DNA of 64,000 nucleotides from Massilia timonae CCUG 45783 (GCF_000315425.1 NZ_JH992922.1:584873-648872), one strand, 5' to 3'; counted from the stretch's first letter, positions 26,530-43,255 are shown. The notes: generated from the sequence alone by a model not told the origin. Numbers and translations are program-made.

Positions 26530-28155
26530 ATGTACAAGATCGTCTCTTCCCTCGTCCTCACCGCCCTCGCCGGCAGCCTGGCGCTGGCCTATCCGGCCTA
26601 TGCCCAGAACGTGCAAAACGTCCAGGAAGCGCCGCTGCGCGCGCACCTGGCCCACCTGTCCGCCGACGCCATGGAAGGCCGCGGCACCGGCCAGCGCGGC
26701 GGCGAGCTGACCGTCGCCTACCTCGAGGCGCAGGCGAAGGCCGCCGGCCTGAAGCCGGCCAACGGCAGCAGCTTCCGCCAGGCGGTCAAGATCGCCGGCG
26801 TGCGTTCGCTGCCGGCCAAGAGCGACATCGCGATCACCGCCGGCGGCAAGGCGCTGCCGCTGCAGTTCGGCGCTGACTGGGTCTGGGGCCCGGGCGACGG
26901 CAAGGCCGATCACAAGCTGGACGCGGACCTGGTCTTCGTCGGCTACGGCACCGTGGCGCCGGAAGAAGGCGGCTGGAACGACTTCAAGGGCATGAACCTG
27001 AAGGGCAAGGTGCTGGTGATGATGGTGAACGATCCGCTGCCGACCGCGGCGGAACCGAACCGCTTCAACGGCGAAGGCCTGACCTACTACGGCCGCTGGA
27101 CCTATAAATTCGAGGAAGCGGCGCGCCAGGGCGCGGCCGGCGCCATCCTGATCCACACCGACAAGTCGGCCTCGTACGGCTGGAGCGTGGTGCAGAACAG
27201 CTGGGCCAACGCCGAGCGCTTCCAGCTCACCGAAGGCAAAGTGGGCACCGGCCTGCAGGGCTGGATGACCGATGACACCGCACGCAAGGTGTTCGCCGCC
27301 GCCGGCCAGGACCTCGATAAACTGCGCGCCGCGGCCGAAGACAAGAACTTCAAGCCGGTGACGCTGAAGGCCCGCCTGAAGGGCACGGCCCGCGCAGAGG
27401 TACGCAAGCTCGAAGAGTTCAACGTGGCCGGCATCGTGCCCGGCACCGATCCGAAGCTCAAGGACGAAGTGGTGATCTACACCGCGCACTGGGACCACAT
27501 GGGCAAGCAGGGCACCCAGGGCGACACCATCTTCAACGGCGCGGTCGACAATGCCTCGGGCACCGGCGCGCTGCTGGCGATGGCGGAGCAAGCCGTCAAG
27601 CACCCGGCCAAGCGCAGCCAGATGTTCCTGTGGGTGGCGGCCGAAGAGCAAGGCCTGCTGGGCAGCGCCGCCTACGTCGCCAAGCCGCTGTGGCCGATCG
27701 CGAAGACCGCCGCCAACCTGAACCTGGACAGCCTGAACTGGGTGGGCCTGGTGAAGGACGTCAGCGTGCCCGGCAGTGAGCGCACCGAACTGGGCGCGAT
27801 GGCGGCCGCCACCGCCCAGGCGATGGGTTTGACCGTCGCGCCAGCGAAACCTGACCTGGCCGGCGGCTACTTCCGCAGCGACCACTTCAGCTTCGCCAAG
27901 GCCGGCGTGCCGGCGTTCTCGGTGGGCGCGGGCCGCAGCTGGGTGAAGGACGTCGAGGCCAACAACGCCAAGGCCGCGACCTACCGCGACAAGTACCACC
28001 AGGCGTCGGACGAATACGATCCGAACTGGGACCTGTCGGGCATGGTGCAGCAGGCGCAGTACACGCTGAACCTGGGCCGCGCAGTGGCCGACGCGCCGAA
28101 GATGCCGGCGTGGAAGGAAGGCGATCCGTTCGGTAAGGCGCGCGCTGCCAAGTAA
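26530..28155 (+). CDS. Secreted M28 family aminopeptidase with PA domain
   Basis: A 541-residue protein with a signal peptide (cleavage near AYA|QNV). A protease-associated insert lies around residues 130-270. The M28 zinc site is complete: H320-W-D, Asp340 in AVDNASG, E372-E373 in AAEEQGLLG, Asp in NLDSLN, and the last ligand in YHQASDEYD. It should release N-terminal residues from peptides in the periplasm or medium. AGGA lies six bases before the ATG. It is downstream of the degenerate M28-like gene on the same strand and ends in a strong terminator, so the two may form one transcript. Confidence 0.9.
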   Translation: MYKIVSSLVLTALAGSLALAYPAYAQNVQNVQEAPLRAHLAHLSADAMEGRGTGQRGGELTVAYLEAQAKAAGLKPANGSSFRQAVKIAGVRSLPAKSDIAITAGGKALPLQFGADWVWGPGDGKADHKLDADLVFVGYGTVAPEEGGWNDFKGMNLKGKVLVMMVNDPLPTAAEPNRFNGEGLTYYGRWTYKFEEAARQGAAGAILIHTDKSASYGWSVVQNSWANAERFQLTEGKVGTGLQGWMTDDTARKVFAAAGQDLDKLRAAAEDKNFKPVTLKARLKGTARAEVRKLEEFNVAGIVPGTDPKLKDEVVIYTAHWDHMGKQGTQGDTIFNGAVDNASGTGALLAMAEQAVKHPAKRSQMFLWVAAEEQGLLGSAAYVAKPLWPIAKTAANLNLDSLNWVGLVKDVSVPGSERTELGAMAAATAQAMGLTVAPAKPDLAGGYFRSDHFSFAKAGVPAFSVGAGRSWVKDVEANNAKAATYRDKYHQASDEYDPNWDLSGMVQQAQYTLNLGRAVADAPKMPAWKEGDPFGKARAAK

Positions 28156-28179
28156 GCAGTCAGGCAAGCGCTCGACATG

Positions 28180-28223
28180 AACGCGCCGGAGGACCACACT
28201 AGGTCCACCGGCGCGTTTTTTTT
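28180..28223 (+). terminator. Strong rho-independent terminator after M28 peptidase gene
   Basis: AACGCGCCGG pairs with CCGGCGCGTT, and an inner GGACC/GGTCC pair extends the stem around a 6-base loop. Eight T's follow (28216-28223). Also followed closely by the next gene's ribosome site region. Confidence 0.9.
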
Positions 28224-28247
28224 GGCCACCTTTTTTGAGAGCGAACG

Positions 28248-29096
28248 ATGCGCGAAGAAGACCTGGTGCTCGGCGACGGCCGCACGCTGCACTTCTACGA
28301 CCTGGCGCCACCCGGCGAGCAGGAGCTTGTCGTGTTCTGGCACCACGGCACGCCAAACATCGGCCGCCCGCCCGAGCCGCTGTTCGCCCTCGCGGCGCAG
28401 CTGGGCATACGCTGGATCGGCTACGACCGCCCGGCTTATGGCGGCTCGTCGGAACGCAGCGGGCGGGACGTCGCCTCGGCGGCCTTCGACGTCGAGCGCA
28501 TCGCCGACCGGCTGGGCATCAGGCGCTTCGCGGTGATGGGGCATTCGGGCGGCGGCCCGCATGCGCTGGCTTGCGCCGCCCTGCTGCCCGAGCGGGTGGT
28601 GGGTGCGGTCAGCATCGCGGGCCTGGCCCCGCCCGATGCGCAGGGACTCGACTGGTTCAGGGGGATGGGCGCATACGGGGCGGCGGGACTGCGCGCGGCG
28701 GCGCAGGGGCGCGCGGCCAAGGCACATCACGAGGCGCTCGGGCTCGCGTTCGACCGCGAGATGTTCACGCTTGAAGACTGGGACGCGCTGGCGGGGCCCT
28801 GGTCTTGGTTCGACAGCGTGGTGGGGCCGGCGGTGGCCAAGGGGCCTGACGGCGCGATCGACGACGATATCGCCTATGTGACGCCGTGGGGATTCGATTG
28901 TTCGCACATCGCCTGTCCGGTGCTGTTCGTGCATGGGGTCCAGGATCGCGTGGTGCCGGCGTCGCATAGCGAATGGCTGGCGCGTCACTGCCGTTGGGCC
29001 GAGCTGTGGCGGCAGCCGGGCGATGGGCATATCTCGGTGATGAACTACGCCGCGTCGAGCCTGGTGTGGCTGCGCGGGCAGTTGCGGGCGGACTGA
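28248..29096 (+). CDS. Alpha/beta hydrolase
   Basis: A 282-residue protein of the alpha/beta-hydrolase fold. It shows the oxyanion region HHGTP, the strand YDRPAYGGSS, the nucleophile elbow GHSGGG (Ser about 98), the acid in HGVQDRVVP and the catalytic His in GDGHISV, so the triad is complete. No signal peptide, so it is cytoplasmic. Substrate cannot be told. It begins 25 bp after the terminator of the M28 gene with a weak GAGAG ribosome site, and converges on sodC. Confidence 0.85.
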   Translation: MREEDLVLGDGRTLHFYDLAPPGEQELVVFWHHGTPNIGRPPEPLFALAAQLGIRWIGYDRPAYGGSSERSGRDVASAAFDVERIADRLGIRRFAVMGHSGGGPHALACAALLPERVVGAVSIAGLAPPDAQGLDWFRGMGAYGAAGLRAAAQGRAAKAHHEALGLAFDREMFTLEDWDALAGPWSWFDSVVGPAVAKGPDGAIDDDIAYVTPWGFDCSHIACPVLFVHGVQDRVVPASHSEWLARHCRWAELWRQPGDGHISVMNYAASSLVWLRGQLRAD

Positions 29097-29107
29097 CCGA
29101 CCTTGCG

Positions 29108-29140
29108 GCGGATGGCGCGCCATGGGCTACCATCCGCTTT
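29108..29140. terminator. Hairpin between convergent hydrolase and sodC genes
   Basis: GCGGATGG at 29108-29115 pairs with CCATCCGC at 29130-29137; three T's follow on the + strand. A candidate terminator with a weak T-tract. Confidence 0.45.
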
Positions 29141-29157
29141 CTGCTGCGAGTCGTGGC

Positions 29158-29679
29158 TTACTGGATCACGCCGCAAGCCATGCGGCCGCCTCCGCCACCC
29201 AGCGGCGCCGGATGATCGGAGTGGTTGTCGCCGCCGACGTGGACCATCAGGGCCTTGCCCTTGATATCCGACATCTTCAGGCGCGGGGCGAGGACCGGGT
29301 TGGTGGCCATGCCCTTGGCATCCACCGTCAGCGCCGGCAGGTCGCCCAGGTGGCCGTCGCCCCATGGGGTGCCGTGCTTGCCGGTCTTGGCAGGATCGAG
29401 GTGGCCGCCCGCGGCGCCGGCCGGGACGGTCTTGCCGTCGGCCTGATTCGGCGCGCAACTGCCGTTGGCGTGGATGTGGAAACCGTGCAGGCCCGGGGTC
29501 AGGTCCTTGAGGTCAGGCGTGAGCACCACGCCGTACTTGGTTTCGCTGAGCTTCACGGTGCCCACGGTGGCGCCATCGCCTTTTTCGGTGGCCAGCTTGA
29601 GGGTCACGGTGTTATCGGCGGCACTGGCGGCAGCGCATACGGCGCTCAGCAGGACGGCGCTCATCCATCGCATTTTCAT
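29158..29679 (-). CDS. sodC: Periplasmic Cu,Zn superoxide dismutase SodC
   Basis: A 173-residue protein with a signal peptide (cleavage near ASA|ADN). Copper/zinc ligands are visible in [14 protein letters not shown] and [14 protein letters not shown], and the disulfide pair is in NGSCAPN and GRMACGVIQ. It converts superoxide to peroxide and oxygen in the periplasm. AAGGAG six bases before the ATG at 29679 fixes the start; readings further upstream begin with TTG only. It stands alone between a convergent hydrolase and a divergent methyltransferase gene. Confidence 0.95.
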   Translation of the reverse strand: MKMRWMSAVLLSAVCAAASAADNTVTLKLATEKGDGATVGTVKLSETKYGVVLTPDLKDLTPGLHGFHIHANGSCAPNQADGKTVPAGAAGGHLDPAKTGKHGTPWGDGHLGDLPALTVDAKGMATNPVLAPRLKMSDIKGKALMVHVGGDNHSDHPAPLGGGGGRMACGVIQ

Positions 29680-29694
29680 TGTTTTCTCCTTCAA

Positions 29695-29979
29695 AAATAT
29701 CTACAGGATAGTAAAAAGCCAATTCAGTTTAGACCAATCCCATGCATTGGGGCGTCCTGCTGACTTGGGTTTTACTGGCGACAGCGGTTCTGTTCGGGTT
29801 CATCCAGTGCTGTCGGGATACATGAGTTACGTGGAGCCACGGTGACCGGATGTATCGAATACGATTCGCCGACACGTAAGCGCGCACGTTTGAGGAGGGG
29901 CAGAGTGGAGCATCCACCGCTGGCTAAGCTGACCAGCAACGCCACATGGTTGACCGGAACTCCACTCTGAGAGAACGTT
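29695..29979. other. Intergenic region upstream of sodC and the disrupted methyltransferase
   Basis: A 285-bp divergent spacer. On the minus strand TTGGTC and TACTAT spaced by 18 bp (about 29705-29740) could be the sodC promoter, but this is weak. I see no gene here. Confidence 0.4.
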
Positions 29980-30112
29980 GTGCCTGAACGCATTTGTCCA
30001 GCATGCCATGCCGATGATACCGAGGCCGTCGACTCAGTCGATCGGGCGGATCTGATCCGCAGTTATCGCCAGAAAGGGATCGAGGTCGGCGCCTATCTTC
30101 ATGGCGGCAGCA

Positions 30113-30117
30113 TTACC
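30113..30117. repeat. Target-site duplication TTACC, left copy
   Basis: TTACC immediately before the TGTCA left end of the IS21-family element; an identical copy follows the right end at 32152-32156. Confidence 0.9.
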
Positions 30118-30126
30118 TGTCAACGG

Positions 30127-30179
30127 CGATTGAAAACTGATACAGATTTCGTCGTCCCAGCGATTTAAAACTGATACAC
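30127..30179. repeat. IS21 left-end transposase-binding repeats (two copies)
   Basis: Two direct copies, 30127-30145 and 30161-30179, differing at a few bases; inverted relatives sit at the right end. Confidence 0.8.
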
Positions 30180-30204
30180 CGCCGTCGCCGAACACCGTCC
30201 GTGT

Positions 30205-32051
<1,847 letters not shown>

Positions 32052-32100
32052 CTCTTTGGGTTTCAAGGCCGCTCCGCAAAGCGGCCATCTTCTCAAAATG

Positions 32101-32142
32101 GTGTATCAGTTTTCAATCGCTGCCTGTATCAGTTTACAACCG
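32101..32142. repeat. IS21 right-end transposase-binding repeats (two copies)
   Basis: GTGTATCAGTTTTCAATCG-like units at 32101-32119 and 32124-32142, inverted relative to the left-end units. Confidence 0.8.
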
Positions 32143-32151
32143 CTGCTGACA

Positions 32152-32156
32152 TTACC
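32152..32156. repeat. Target-site duplication TTACC, right copy
   Basis: Identical to 30113-30117; removing one copy and the element restores the methyltransferase frame. Confidence 0.9.
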
Positions 32157-32950
32157 TTGTGCCACTGCCACCATTGCGAACTGGGCTTCTTCGATCCGGC
32201 CTGCGTGGGTGACGGTCTCTTCTACGAGCAACTACAGACCCAGGACTGGTACTACCAGGACGACAAACCGGAATACGCCCAGGCGGCGACGCTGGTACGA
32301 CAAGACAGCTCGGTCCTCGAAGTCGGCTGTGGCAAGGGAGCATTCCGGCGCTGGCTGCCGCAATCGATCCGGTACACCGGGCTCGAGTTCAATGACGAGG
32401 CCATACAAAAAGCGCGTGCGGCTGGGCTAGACGTCAGGAAACAGCCGGTCGAAGAGCATGCCGCCGTGGGCTCTCGCTACGACGTCGTGTGCGCTTTCCA
32501 GGTGCTGGAACACGTCGAGCATCCTAAACAGTTCTTCCATGCCTGTGTCCAGGCGCTCGAGCCCGGTGGAATCCTGATGATCGCCGTGCCAGCCCAGGAC
32601 AGTTTCCTGGCCATCGCACCGAACTCGCCGCTCAATATGCCGCCGCATCACGTGACGCGCTGGACCGATCGCGCACTGACCAATCTGGCCCACAGTGAAG
32701 GTTTCCGCGAAGCCAAGATCTGGCATGAACCCGTCGCCGACTTCCACAGAGACTGGCATGCGACGACGCTGGCCTACCACGCGCTGACTCGGTTCGGACT
32801 CTATCAGCCACGTTTGATCGACAACAGCGTGCGCTACCGCCTGCTGGGCCGGATGGTGCGTTTGCCTGCGGTGCGGAGGTATCTCGTACGAAGCGCACTG
32901 AAGGCCAGTCCCCGATTGGCAGTTGGGCACACCGTGATGCTGATTGCTTC

Positions 32951-33331
32951 ATGAGCTCGAAAGACTTCCGGATGCGGCATCCCTCTCTTCGAATATTACT
33001 GACGCTTGCCTGCTTCGCCTGCCCCAGTATTGTGATGGCAGAAGTCAGCGACAAGGAACCGGTTGCTGTCCTGTTTTGGCAAGTGGGCCTGGCTGCAGCG
33101 CTTCTGTGTCTCTTCACCGCCCGCCTGAGGCCATGGCTTGGCGCAGTTTGCTTTGCTCCCGCAGCAATCTGGTTTGCCAGTCTGCTCCTGGAACTTCACT
33201 CACCCGACGTTAGCCTATATCTGCGACTTGAACAGGGCAACGGTTACTACCTGCAAGCATATGGCGCCTTCGCGCTTGCCGTAGCCGGACTGGTTGCCGG
33301 CTACCTGTGGCACCGCAGCAAACCGCCCTGA
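32951..33331 (+). CDS. Small membrane protein of unknown function
   Basis: A 126-residue protein with three or four hydrophobic segments (about 14-30, 42-58, 63-80, 102-120) and little else recognisable. Its ATG overlaps the methyltransferase stop (ATGA), so it was the second cistron of that gene and probably relied on it for translation. The IS insertion upstream may silence it. A start at the internal ATG eight codons later is possible. A bidirectional terminator follows. I do not recognise the family. Confidence 0.6.
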   Translation: MSSKDFRMRHPSLRILLTLACFACPSIVMAEVSDKEPVAVLFWQVGLAAALLCLFTARLRPWLGAVCFAPAAIWFASLLLELHSPDVSLYLRLEQGNGYYLQAYGAFALAVAGLVAGYLWHRSKPP

Positions 33332-33356
33332 CGATCCCAAGCGATGACCCATCAGG

Positions 33357-33390
33357 CAAAAAAAAACGGCACCCCTCAGGGTGCCGTTTT
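33357..33390. terminator. Bidirectional rho-independent terminator between small membrane gene and rpoC
   Basis: AAAACGGCACCC and GGGTGCCGTTTT, 12-bp perfect arms around a CTCA loop (33363-33390). For rpoC (minus strand) the hairpin is followed by about ten T's; for the + strand gene by four T's. Confidence 0.92.
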
Positions 33391-33408
33391 CGCTAACAAC
33401 TTACGCGA

Positions 33409-36400
33409 TCACTCGCCGTCGTCATGCTGCTCAGCCGAAGCCTGCGCAGTCTGCTGGTCTTCCATCGCCTGCAGCTCGGCAGCCATATTGGCTTTCTCTT
33501 GCTGCAGCAGTGCCTGACGCTCTTCCGCTTCCCACACTTCCTTCTCCTTGCGGGCGCGGTGGAATGCCAGACCGGTACCGCCAGGGATCAGGCGGCCGAC
33601 GATGACGTTCTCTTTCAGGCCGCGCAGACCGTCGCGCTTGCCCATGATCGCCGCTTCGGTCAGCACGCGGGTGGTTTCCTGGAACGATGCGGCCGAGATG
33701 AACGAGTCGGTCGACAGCGATGCCTTGGTAATACCCAGCAGCACGTTTTCGTACTGTGCCGGCAGCTTGCCGACGGCGTTGACCTTGTCGTTCTCTTCCA
33801 GCAGTTCCGAACGCTCCACCTGCTCGCCGACGATGTAGTCGGTGTCGCCTGCGTCGGTGATCTGAACACGGCGCAGCATCTGGCGAACGATCACCTCGAT
33901 GTGCTTGTCGTTGATCTTCACGCCCTGCAGACGGTACACGTCCTGCACTTCGTCCACGATGTAGCGGGCCAGCGCTTCGATACCCAGCAGGCGCAGGATG
34001 TCTTGCGGATCGGCCGGGCCGTCCACGATCATCTCGCCCTTGTTCACCACCTGGCCGTCGTGCACCAGCACTTGCTTGTCCTTGGTGATCAGGAACTCGT
34101 GCTTGTTGCCGTCCATGTCGGTGATTTCCAGGCGCTGCTTGCCCTTGGTCTCTTTACCGAACGCCACGGTACCGGTGACTTCCGCCAGCATGCCCGCGTC
34201 TTTCGGCGAACGTGCTTCGAACAGTTCGGCAACGCGCGGCAGACCACCGGTAATGTCGCGGGTCTTCTGCGATTCGGTCGGGATACGTGCCAGCACTTCA
34301 CCCACGGTCGCTTGCTGACCGTCCTTGACCATGATCAGCGCGCCGACCTGGAAGCCGATCGTCACAGCGTGTTCGGTGCCGGCGATCTTCACTTCCTGGC
34401 CTTCTTCGTTCAGCAGCTTGACCTGCGGACGCAGCACCTTGCCCGAACCACGACGCTTCGGATCGATTGCCACCAGGGTCGACAGACCGGTCACTTCATC
34501 GACCTGACGTGCGACGGTGACGCCTTCTTCGACGTTCTCGAAGCGGATCGTACCGGCGTATTCGGTGATGATCGGACGGGTCAGCGGATCCCAGGTCGCC
34601 AGGGCGGTGCCAGCCTTCACGGTCTGGCCATCCTTGACGATCAGGGTCGCGCCGTACGGCACCTTGTGACGCTCGCGCTCACGGCCGTGGTCGTCGGTGA
34701 TCAGCACTTCGCCCGAACGGGTAATGACGATTTGCGCGCCCTTGCCGTTGGTGACGTAACGCATGGTCGCGGTGAAGCGGACCGTACCGTTCGACTTGGC
34801 TTCGACCGACGATGCCACTGCTGCGCGCGATGCCGCACCACCGATGTGGAAGGTACGCATGGTCAGCTGGGTACCCGGCTCACCGATCGACTGCGCTGCC
34901 ACCACACCGACTGCTTCGCCGCTGTTGACCAGCATGCCGCGGCCCAGGTCGCGGCCGTAGCACTTGGCGCACAGGCCGTAGCGCGTGTCGCAGTTCAGCG
35001 GCGTGCGGACCTTCACCTCGTCGATGCCGACGCGTTCGATCTCTTCGACCATGTCTTCGTCCAGCAGGGTGCCGGCTTCGTACAGGGTTTCCTGGGTTTC
35101 AGGGTTGACGACGTCGGTGCCTGCCACGCGGCCGAGGATACGGTCGCGCAGGGCTTCGATGACTTCACCGCCTTCGACCAGCGCCTTCATGTGGGTGCCG
35201 TTGCTGGTGCCGCAATCGTCTTCGATCACCACCAGGTCTTGCGTCACGTCCACCAGACGACGGGTCAGGTAACCCGAGTTCGCGGTCTTCAGTGCCGTAT
35301 CCGCCAGACCTTTACGAGCGCCGTGGGTCGAGATGAAGTACTGCAGAACGTTCAGGCCTTCGCGGAAGTTCGCGGTAATCGGCGTTTCGATAATCGAACC
35401 GTCCGGTTTCGCCATCAGGCCGCGCATACCCGCCAGCTGGCGAATCTGGGCTGCCGAACCACGGGCGCCCGAGTCGGCCATCATGTAAATCGCGTTGAAC
35501 GATTCCTGGGTGCCTTCGGTGCCGTCGCGCTTGGTGACCGGCTCGATCTTGAGCTGGTCCATCATCGCCTTGCCGACTTCATCCGAGGTCTTGCCCCAGA
35601 TGTCGACGACCTTGTTGTAACGCTCGCCGGCGGTGACCAGACCCGAGGCGTACTGCTGCTCGATCTGCTTCACTTCGGCTTCGGCGGTCGCGATCATGCC
35701 CTTCTTGACGTCCGGGATCAGCATGTCGTCGACGGCGATCGAGATGCCGGCGCGGGTCGCCAGGCGGAAGCCCGACTGCATCAGCTTGTCCGCGAAGACG
35801 ACGGTCGCACGCAGGCCGCACTTGCGGAACGACGTGTTGATCAGCTTCGAGATTTCCTTCTTCTTCAGCGCGCGGTTCAGCACCGAGAACGGCAGGCCTT
35901 TCGGCAGGATCTCGGACAGGATCGCACGGCCAACGGTGGTCTCGTAGCGGGTCAGGGTCTGGTCGAAGCCGCCTTCGGCGTTCTTCGGGAACTCAACGAT
36001 ACGCACCGTGATGCGGGTCGCCAGTTCGACTTCCTTGTTGTCGTACGCGCGGATGACTTCCGACACGTCCGGGAACATCATGCCTTCGCCCTTGGCGTTG
36101 ATCGCCTCGCGCGACGCGTAGTACAGACCCAGCACGATATCCTGCGACGGCACGATCGACGGTTCGCCGTTCGATGGGAACAGGATGTTGTTCGACGCCA
36201 GCATCAGCGTACGCGCTTCCATCTGCGCTTCGATCGACAGCGGCACGTGGACTGCCATCTGGTCACCGTCGAAGTCGGCGTTGAACGCCGCGCAGACCAG
36301 CGGGTGCAGCTGGATCGCTTTACCTTCGATCAGGACTGGCTCGAACGCCTGGATACCGAGACGGTGCAGCGTAGGCGCACGGTTCAGCATGACCGGGTGT

Positions 36401-37653
36401 TCTTTGATGACTTCTTCCAGGATGTCCCAAACGACTGGTTCCTGAACTTCCACGAGCTTTTTCGCGGCCTTGATGGTGGTCGCGAGACCCATCAGTTCCA
36501 GCTTGTTGAAGATAAAGGGTTTGAAAAGCTCGAGAGCCATCAGCTTCGGCAGACCGCACTGGTGCAGTTTCAGCTGTGGACCCACCACGATGACCGAACG
36601 GCCCGAGTAGTCGACGCGCTTACCCAGCAAGTTCTGACGGAAACGACCGCCCTTACCCTTGATCATCTCGGCCAGCGACTTCAGCGGACGCTTGTTGGCG
36701 CCGGTCATCGCTTTGCCGCGACGGCCGTTGTCCAGCAGCGAGTCGACCGCTTCCTGCAGCATGCGCTTTTCGTTACGCGTAATGATCTCTGGTGCGCGCA
36801 GTTCCATCAGGCGCTTCAGGCGGTTATTACGGTTGATGACGCGGCGATACAGGTCGTTCAGGTCAGACGTGGCGAAACGGCCGCCGTCCAGCGGGACGAG
36901 CGGACGCAGCTCTGGCGGCAGGACCGGCAGAACTTCCATGATCATCCACTCAGGCTTGATGCCCGAACGCTGGAACGCCTCGAGCACTTTCAGGCGCTTG
37001 GCGTATTTCTTGATCTTGGCTTCGGATTTCGATTCCTTGAGCTCCACGCGCAGGGCTTCGGCATCGCGGTGGATGTCGATCGAGCGCAGCAGTTCACGGA
37101 TGCCTTCGGCGCCCATGAATGCGGTGAAGTCGTCGCCGTACTCTTCGTACTTGGCGGCGTAGTCGTCTTCCGACATGATCTGGCTCTTCTTGAGCGGGGT
37201 CATGCCAGGATCGGTGACGACGTATGCTTCGAAGTACAGCACGCGTTCGATATCGCGCAGGGTCATGTCCAGGACCATGCCCAGACGCGACGGCAGCGAT
37301 TTCAGGAACCAGATGTGAGCGACTGGCGACGCCAGTTCGATGTGGCCCATGCGCTCGCGGCGCACTTTAGCCAGGGTGACTTCGACGCCGCACTTTTCGC
37401 AGATCACGCCGCGGTGCTTCAGGCGCTTGTACTTGCCGCACAGGCATTCGTAGTCCTTGATCGGGCCAAAGATCTTGGCGCAGAACAGGCCGTCACGCTC
37501 AGGCTTGAACGTACGGTAGTTGATGGTTTCCGGCTTCTTGACTTCGCCGAACGACCACGAACGGATTTTTTCAGGCGACGCCAGGCCAATCTTGATGGCG
37601 TCGAAACTTTCGTTTTGCTGAACTTGCTTGAATAGATCGAGCAGTGCTTTCAT
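33409..37653 (-). CDS. rpoC: DNA-directed RNA polymerase subunit beta'
   Basis: A 1414-residue beta' subunit. The N-terminal zinc site ([19 protein letters not shown]), the catalytic magnesium loop [16 protein letters not shown], and the second zinc site ([13 protein letters not shown]) are all present; length fits betaproteobacteria. It forms the RNA polymerase active site with beta. GGAG lies six bases before the ATG. It is the last gene of the rpl-rpo block, separated from rpoB by a 226-bp spacer that holds a REP pair, and ends at a strong terminator. Confidence 0.99.
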   Translation of the reverse strand: MKALLDLFKQVQQNESFDAIKIGLASPEKIRSWSFGEVKKPETINYRTFKPERDGLFCAKIFGPIKDYECLCGKYKRLKHRGVICEKCGVEVTLAKVRRERMGHIELASPVAHIWFLKSLPSRLGMVLDMTLRDIERVLYFEAYVVTDPGMTPLKKSQIMSEDDYAAKYEEYGDDFTAFMGAEGIRELLRSIDIHRDAEALRVELKESKSEAKIKKYAKRLKVLEAFQRSGIKPEWMIMEVLPVLPPELRPLVPLDGGRFATSDLNDLYRRVINRNNRLKRLMELRAPEIITRNEKRMLQEAVDSLLDNGRRGKAMTGANKRPLKSLAEMIKGKGGRFRQNLLGKRVDYSGRSVIVVGPQLKLHQCGLPKLMALELFKPFIFNKLELMGLATTIKAAKKLVEVQEPVVWDILEEVIKEHPVMLNRAPTLHRLGIQAFEPVLIEGKAIQLHPLVCAAFNADFDGDQMAVHVPLSIEAQMEARTLMLASNNILFPSNGEPSIVPSQDIVLGLYYASREAINAKGEGMMFPDVSEVIRAYDNKEVELATRITVRIVEFPKNAEGGFDQTLTRYETTVGRAILSEILPKGLPFSVLNRALKKKEISKLINTSFRKCGLRATVVFADKLMQSGFRLATRAGISIAVDDMLIPDVKKGMIATAEAEVKQIEQQYASGLVTAGERYNKVVDIWGKTSDEVGKAMMDQLKIEPVTKRDGTEGTQESFNAIYMMADSGARGSAAQIRQLAGMRGLMAKPDGSIIETPITANFREGLNVLQYFISTHGARKGLADTALKTANSGYLTRRLVDVTQDLVVIEDDCGTSNGTHMKALVEGGEVIEALRDRILGRVAGTDVVNPETQETLYEAGTLLDEDMVEEIERVGIDEVKVRTPLNCDTRYGLCAKCYGRDLGRGMLVNSGEAVGVVAAQSIGEPGTQLTMRTFHIGGAASRAAVASSVEAKSNGTVRFTATMRYVTNGKGAQIVITRSGEVLITDDHGRERERHKVPYGATLIVKDGQTVKAGTALATWDPLTRPIITEYAGTIRFENVEEGVTVARQVDEVTGLSTLVAIDPKRRGSGKVLRPQVKLLNEEGQEVKIAGTEHAVTIGFQVGALIMVKDGQQATVGEVLARIPTESQKTRDITGGLPRVAELFEARSPKDAGMLAEVTGTVAFGKETKGKQRLEITDMDGNKHEFLITKDKQVLVHDGQVVNKGEMIVDGPADPQDILRLLGIEALARYIVDEVQDVYRLQGVKINDKHIEVIVRQMLRRVQITDAGDTDYIVGEQVERSELLEENDKVNAVGKLPAQYENVLLGITKASLSTDSFISAASFQETTRVLTEAAIMGKRDGLRGLKENVIVGRLIPGGTGLAFHRARKEKEVWEAEERQALLQQEKANMAAELQAMEDQQTAQASAEQHDDGE

Positions 37654-37750
37654 GTATCACTCCAAAGGTGATTGATTCTGTACTGAATACTACTACCGCC
37701 ACGTTCTCACCGATTTTCGCCGGCGTTTGCTGATCCCACTATCCTAAAAA

Positions 37751-37830
37751 CCGTCATTCCCGCGCAGGCGGGAATCCAAGTTTGCCGGCTGATCGCCGGG
37801 CTTAGGTTCCCGCCTGCGCGGGAACGACGG
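37751..37830. repeat. REP-type repeat pair in the rpoB-rpoC spacer (dRS3-like core)
   Basis: Inverted copies at 37751-37780 and 37801-37830. The first holds ATTCCC-N8-GGGAAT, the second TTCCCGC-CTGC-GCGGGAA, each flanked by CCGTC/GACGG and a CCAAG or CTTAG end. Near-identical to the pair at 18 kb. The ATTCCC-N8-GGGAAT core equals the dRS3 repeat known from Neisseria (established knowledge; homology not shown). It would be transcribed as hairpins between rpoB and rpoC. Confidence 0.85.
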
Positions 37831-37879
37831 TCTTGAAGGCGCGGACCAGCCCGAAGGCTGGCGGCCATGCTGGCCCTGC

Positions 37880-41995
<4,116 letters not shown>

Positions 41996-42289
41996 TCCGT
42001 GAGTGACAGAAAGGATGGAGAATTCAGGAATTGCCAGTGGCGAACGCCACTACCACACGCAAGCCCTGAAGTCTCTTACTCTTTCGCGCCAGATGAAAAG
42101 GACAAGCAAACTGCTGTGATACGATGCTGCTGAAACGGGGTACTACTTATTCCCTGTCGCCATGTAAATCTCGACGTTTGCCGCAGGGACGACAAAAGAG
42201 CCAAAGCCGCATCCCCTGCCTTCCGGCAGGTTTTGCAAGCTTTGACTCCCGCGCTGGGCACTGTATTTCAAGCGCCCGGTGCTTATGTA
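41996..42289. other. rplL-rpoB spacer
   Basis: A 294-bp spacer. In many bacteria this position holds an attenuator that lowers rpoBC relative to rplJL. I see a short hairpin, CCTGCC-TTCC-GGCAGG at 42215-42230, but on the transcribed minus strand it lacks a T-tract. No gene is visible. Confidence 0.55.
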
Positions 42290-42667
42290 TTACTTCAGCT
42301 CGGCCTTGGCGCCAGCTTCTTCCAGCTTCTTCTTAGCGGCTTCAGCGTCAGCTTTTGGCAGGGCTTCTTTCACGGTCTTCGGTGCGCCGTCGACCAGGTC
42401 TTTAGCTTCTTTCAGGCCCAGACCGGTGATTTCACGGACTGCCTTGATGACGCCGACCTTGTTCGCGCCGACTTCCGACAGAACAACGTTGAACTCGGTC
42501 TGCTCTTCAGCAGCAGCTGCACCGCCAGCGGCGCCGCCAGCTGCCGGTGCTGCCATTGCAGCTGCCGACACGCCGAACTTCTCTTCGAATGCCTTGACCA
42601 GTTCGTTCAGGTCCATGACGGACATTTCGCTCACTGCGTTCAGGATATCGTCTTTGCTAATTGCCAT
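42290..42667 (-). CDS. rplL: 50S ribosomal protein L7/L12
   Basis: A 125-residue stalk protein: N-terminal dimerisation part ([20 protein letters not shown]), an Ala/Gly-rich hinge (residues 36-55) and the C-terminal factor-binding domain ([20 protein letters not shown]). It recruits and activates elongation factors on the ribosome. TGGAG lies six bases before the ATG. It follows rplJ as usual. Confidence 0.99.
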   Translation of the reverse strand: MAISKDDILNAVSEMSVMDLNELVKAFEEKFGVSAAAMAAPAAGGAAGGAAAAEEQTEFNVVLSEVGANKVGVIKAVREITGLGLKEAKDLVDGAPKTVKEALPKADAEAAKKKLEEAGAKAELK

Positions 42668-42724
42668 TTGAAACTCCAGTTGTATATTGTGTGTAGTTAG
42701 TACTTGAGAAAAAAGGCTGCGCTA

Positions 42725-43255
42725 TTAAGCTGCAGCGGTTTCTTCGGCTGCAGGAGCAGCTTCCGAACCTTCGCCTTTTTTCGCTGCCAGTGCAGCCAGA
42801 CCACGTGCAAAGCCCGACACCGGAGCCAGCATGACGCCCAACAGCTGCGAGATGAGGACTTCACGGGATGGGATGCTTGCCAACGCGGTAACACCAGCTA
42901 CGTCGAGCTGCTTACCTGCGTAGTTACCGGCTTTCAGGACCAGCTTGTCGTTGGTTTTCGCGAAGTCGGCGAGGACTTTAGCGGCAGCAACGGCGTCGTC
43001 CGAGATCGAGTAGATCAGCGGACCGGTCATGGCGTCAGCCAGCGGGGCAAACTGCGTGCCTTCGACAGAGCGGCGAGCCAGCGTGTTCTTCAGAACACGC
43101 AGGTACACACCCTGGGCACGTGCGGTTGCACGGAGCTTGGTCAAGTGACTAACCTGGATGCCACGGTACTCAGCCACGACGATGGTTTGCGCAGTTGCTA
43201 CTTTTGCGGAAACTTCTTCGACGACGACCTTTTTGTCATTCAGATTAAGACCCAC
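42725..43255 (-). CDS. rplJ: 50S ribosomal protein L10 (GTG start)
   Basis: A 176-residue L10, the base of the L7/L12 stalk. The N-terminal half is standard ([29 protein letters not shown]); the C-terminus is a short Ala/Glu-rich helix that binds L7/L12 dimers. The start is a GTG at 43255 with AAGGAG seven bases upstream; an upstream in-frame start at 43291 would add a tail unlike any L10. The untranslated leader before it is a likely autoregulatory site. Confidence 0.98.
   Translation of the reverse strand: MGLNLNDKKVVVEEVSAKVATAQTIVVAEYRGIQVSHLTKLRATARAQGVYLRVLKNTLARRSVEGTQFAPLADAMTGPLIYSISDDAVAAAKVLADFAKTNDKLVLKAGNYAGKQLDVAGVTALASIPSREVLISQLLGVMLAPVSGFARGLAALAAKKGEGSEAAPAAEETAAA

Noticed and set aside
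42215-42230. Hairpin behind rplL as a classical attenuator terminator
   Set aside because: The T-tract is on the wrong strand for rplL-rpoB transcription, so attenuation is not supported by sequence alone.
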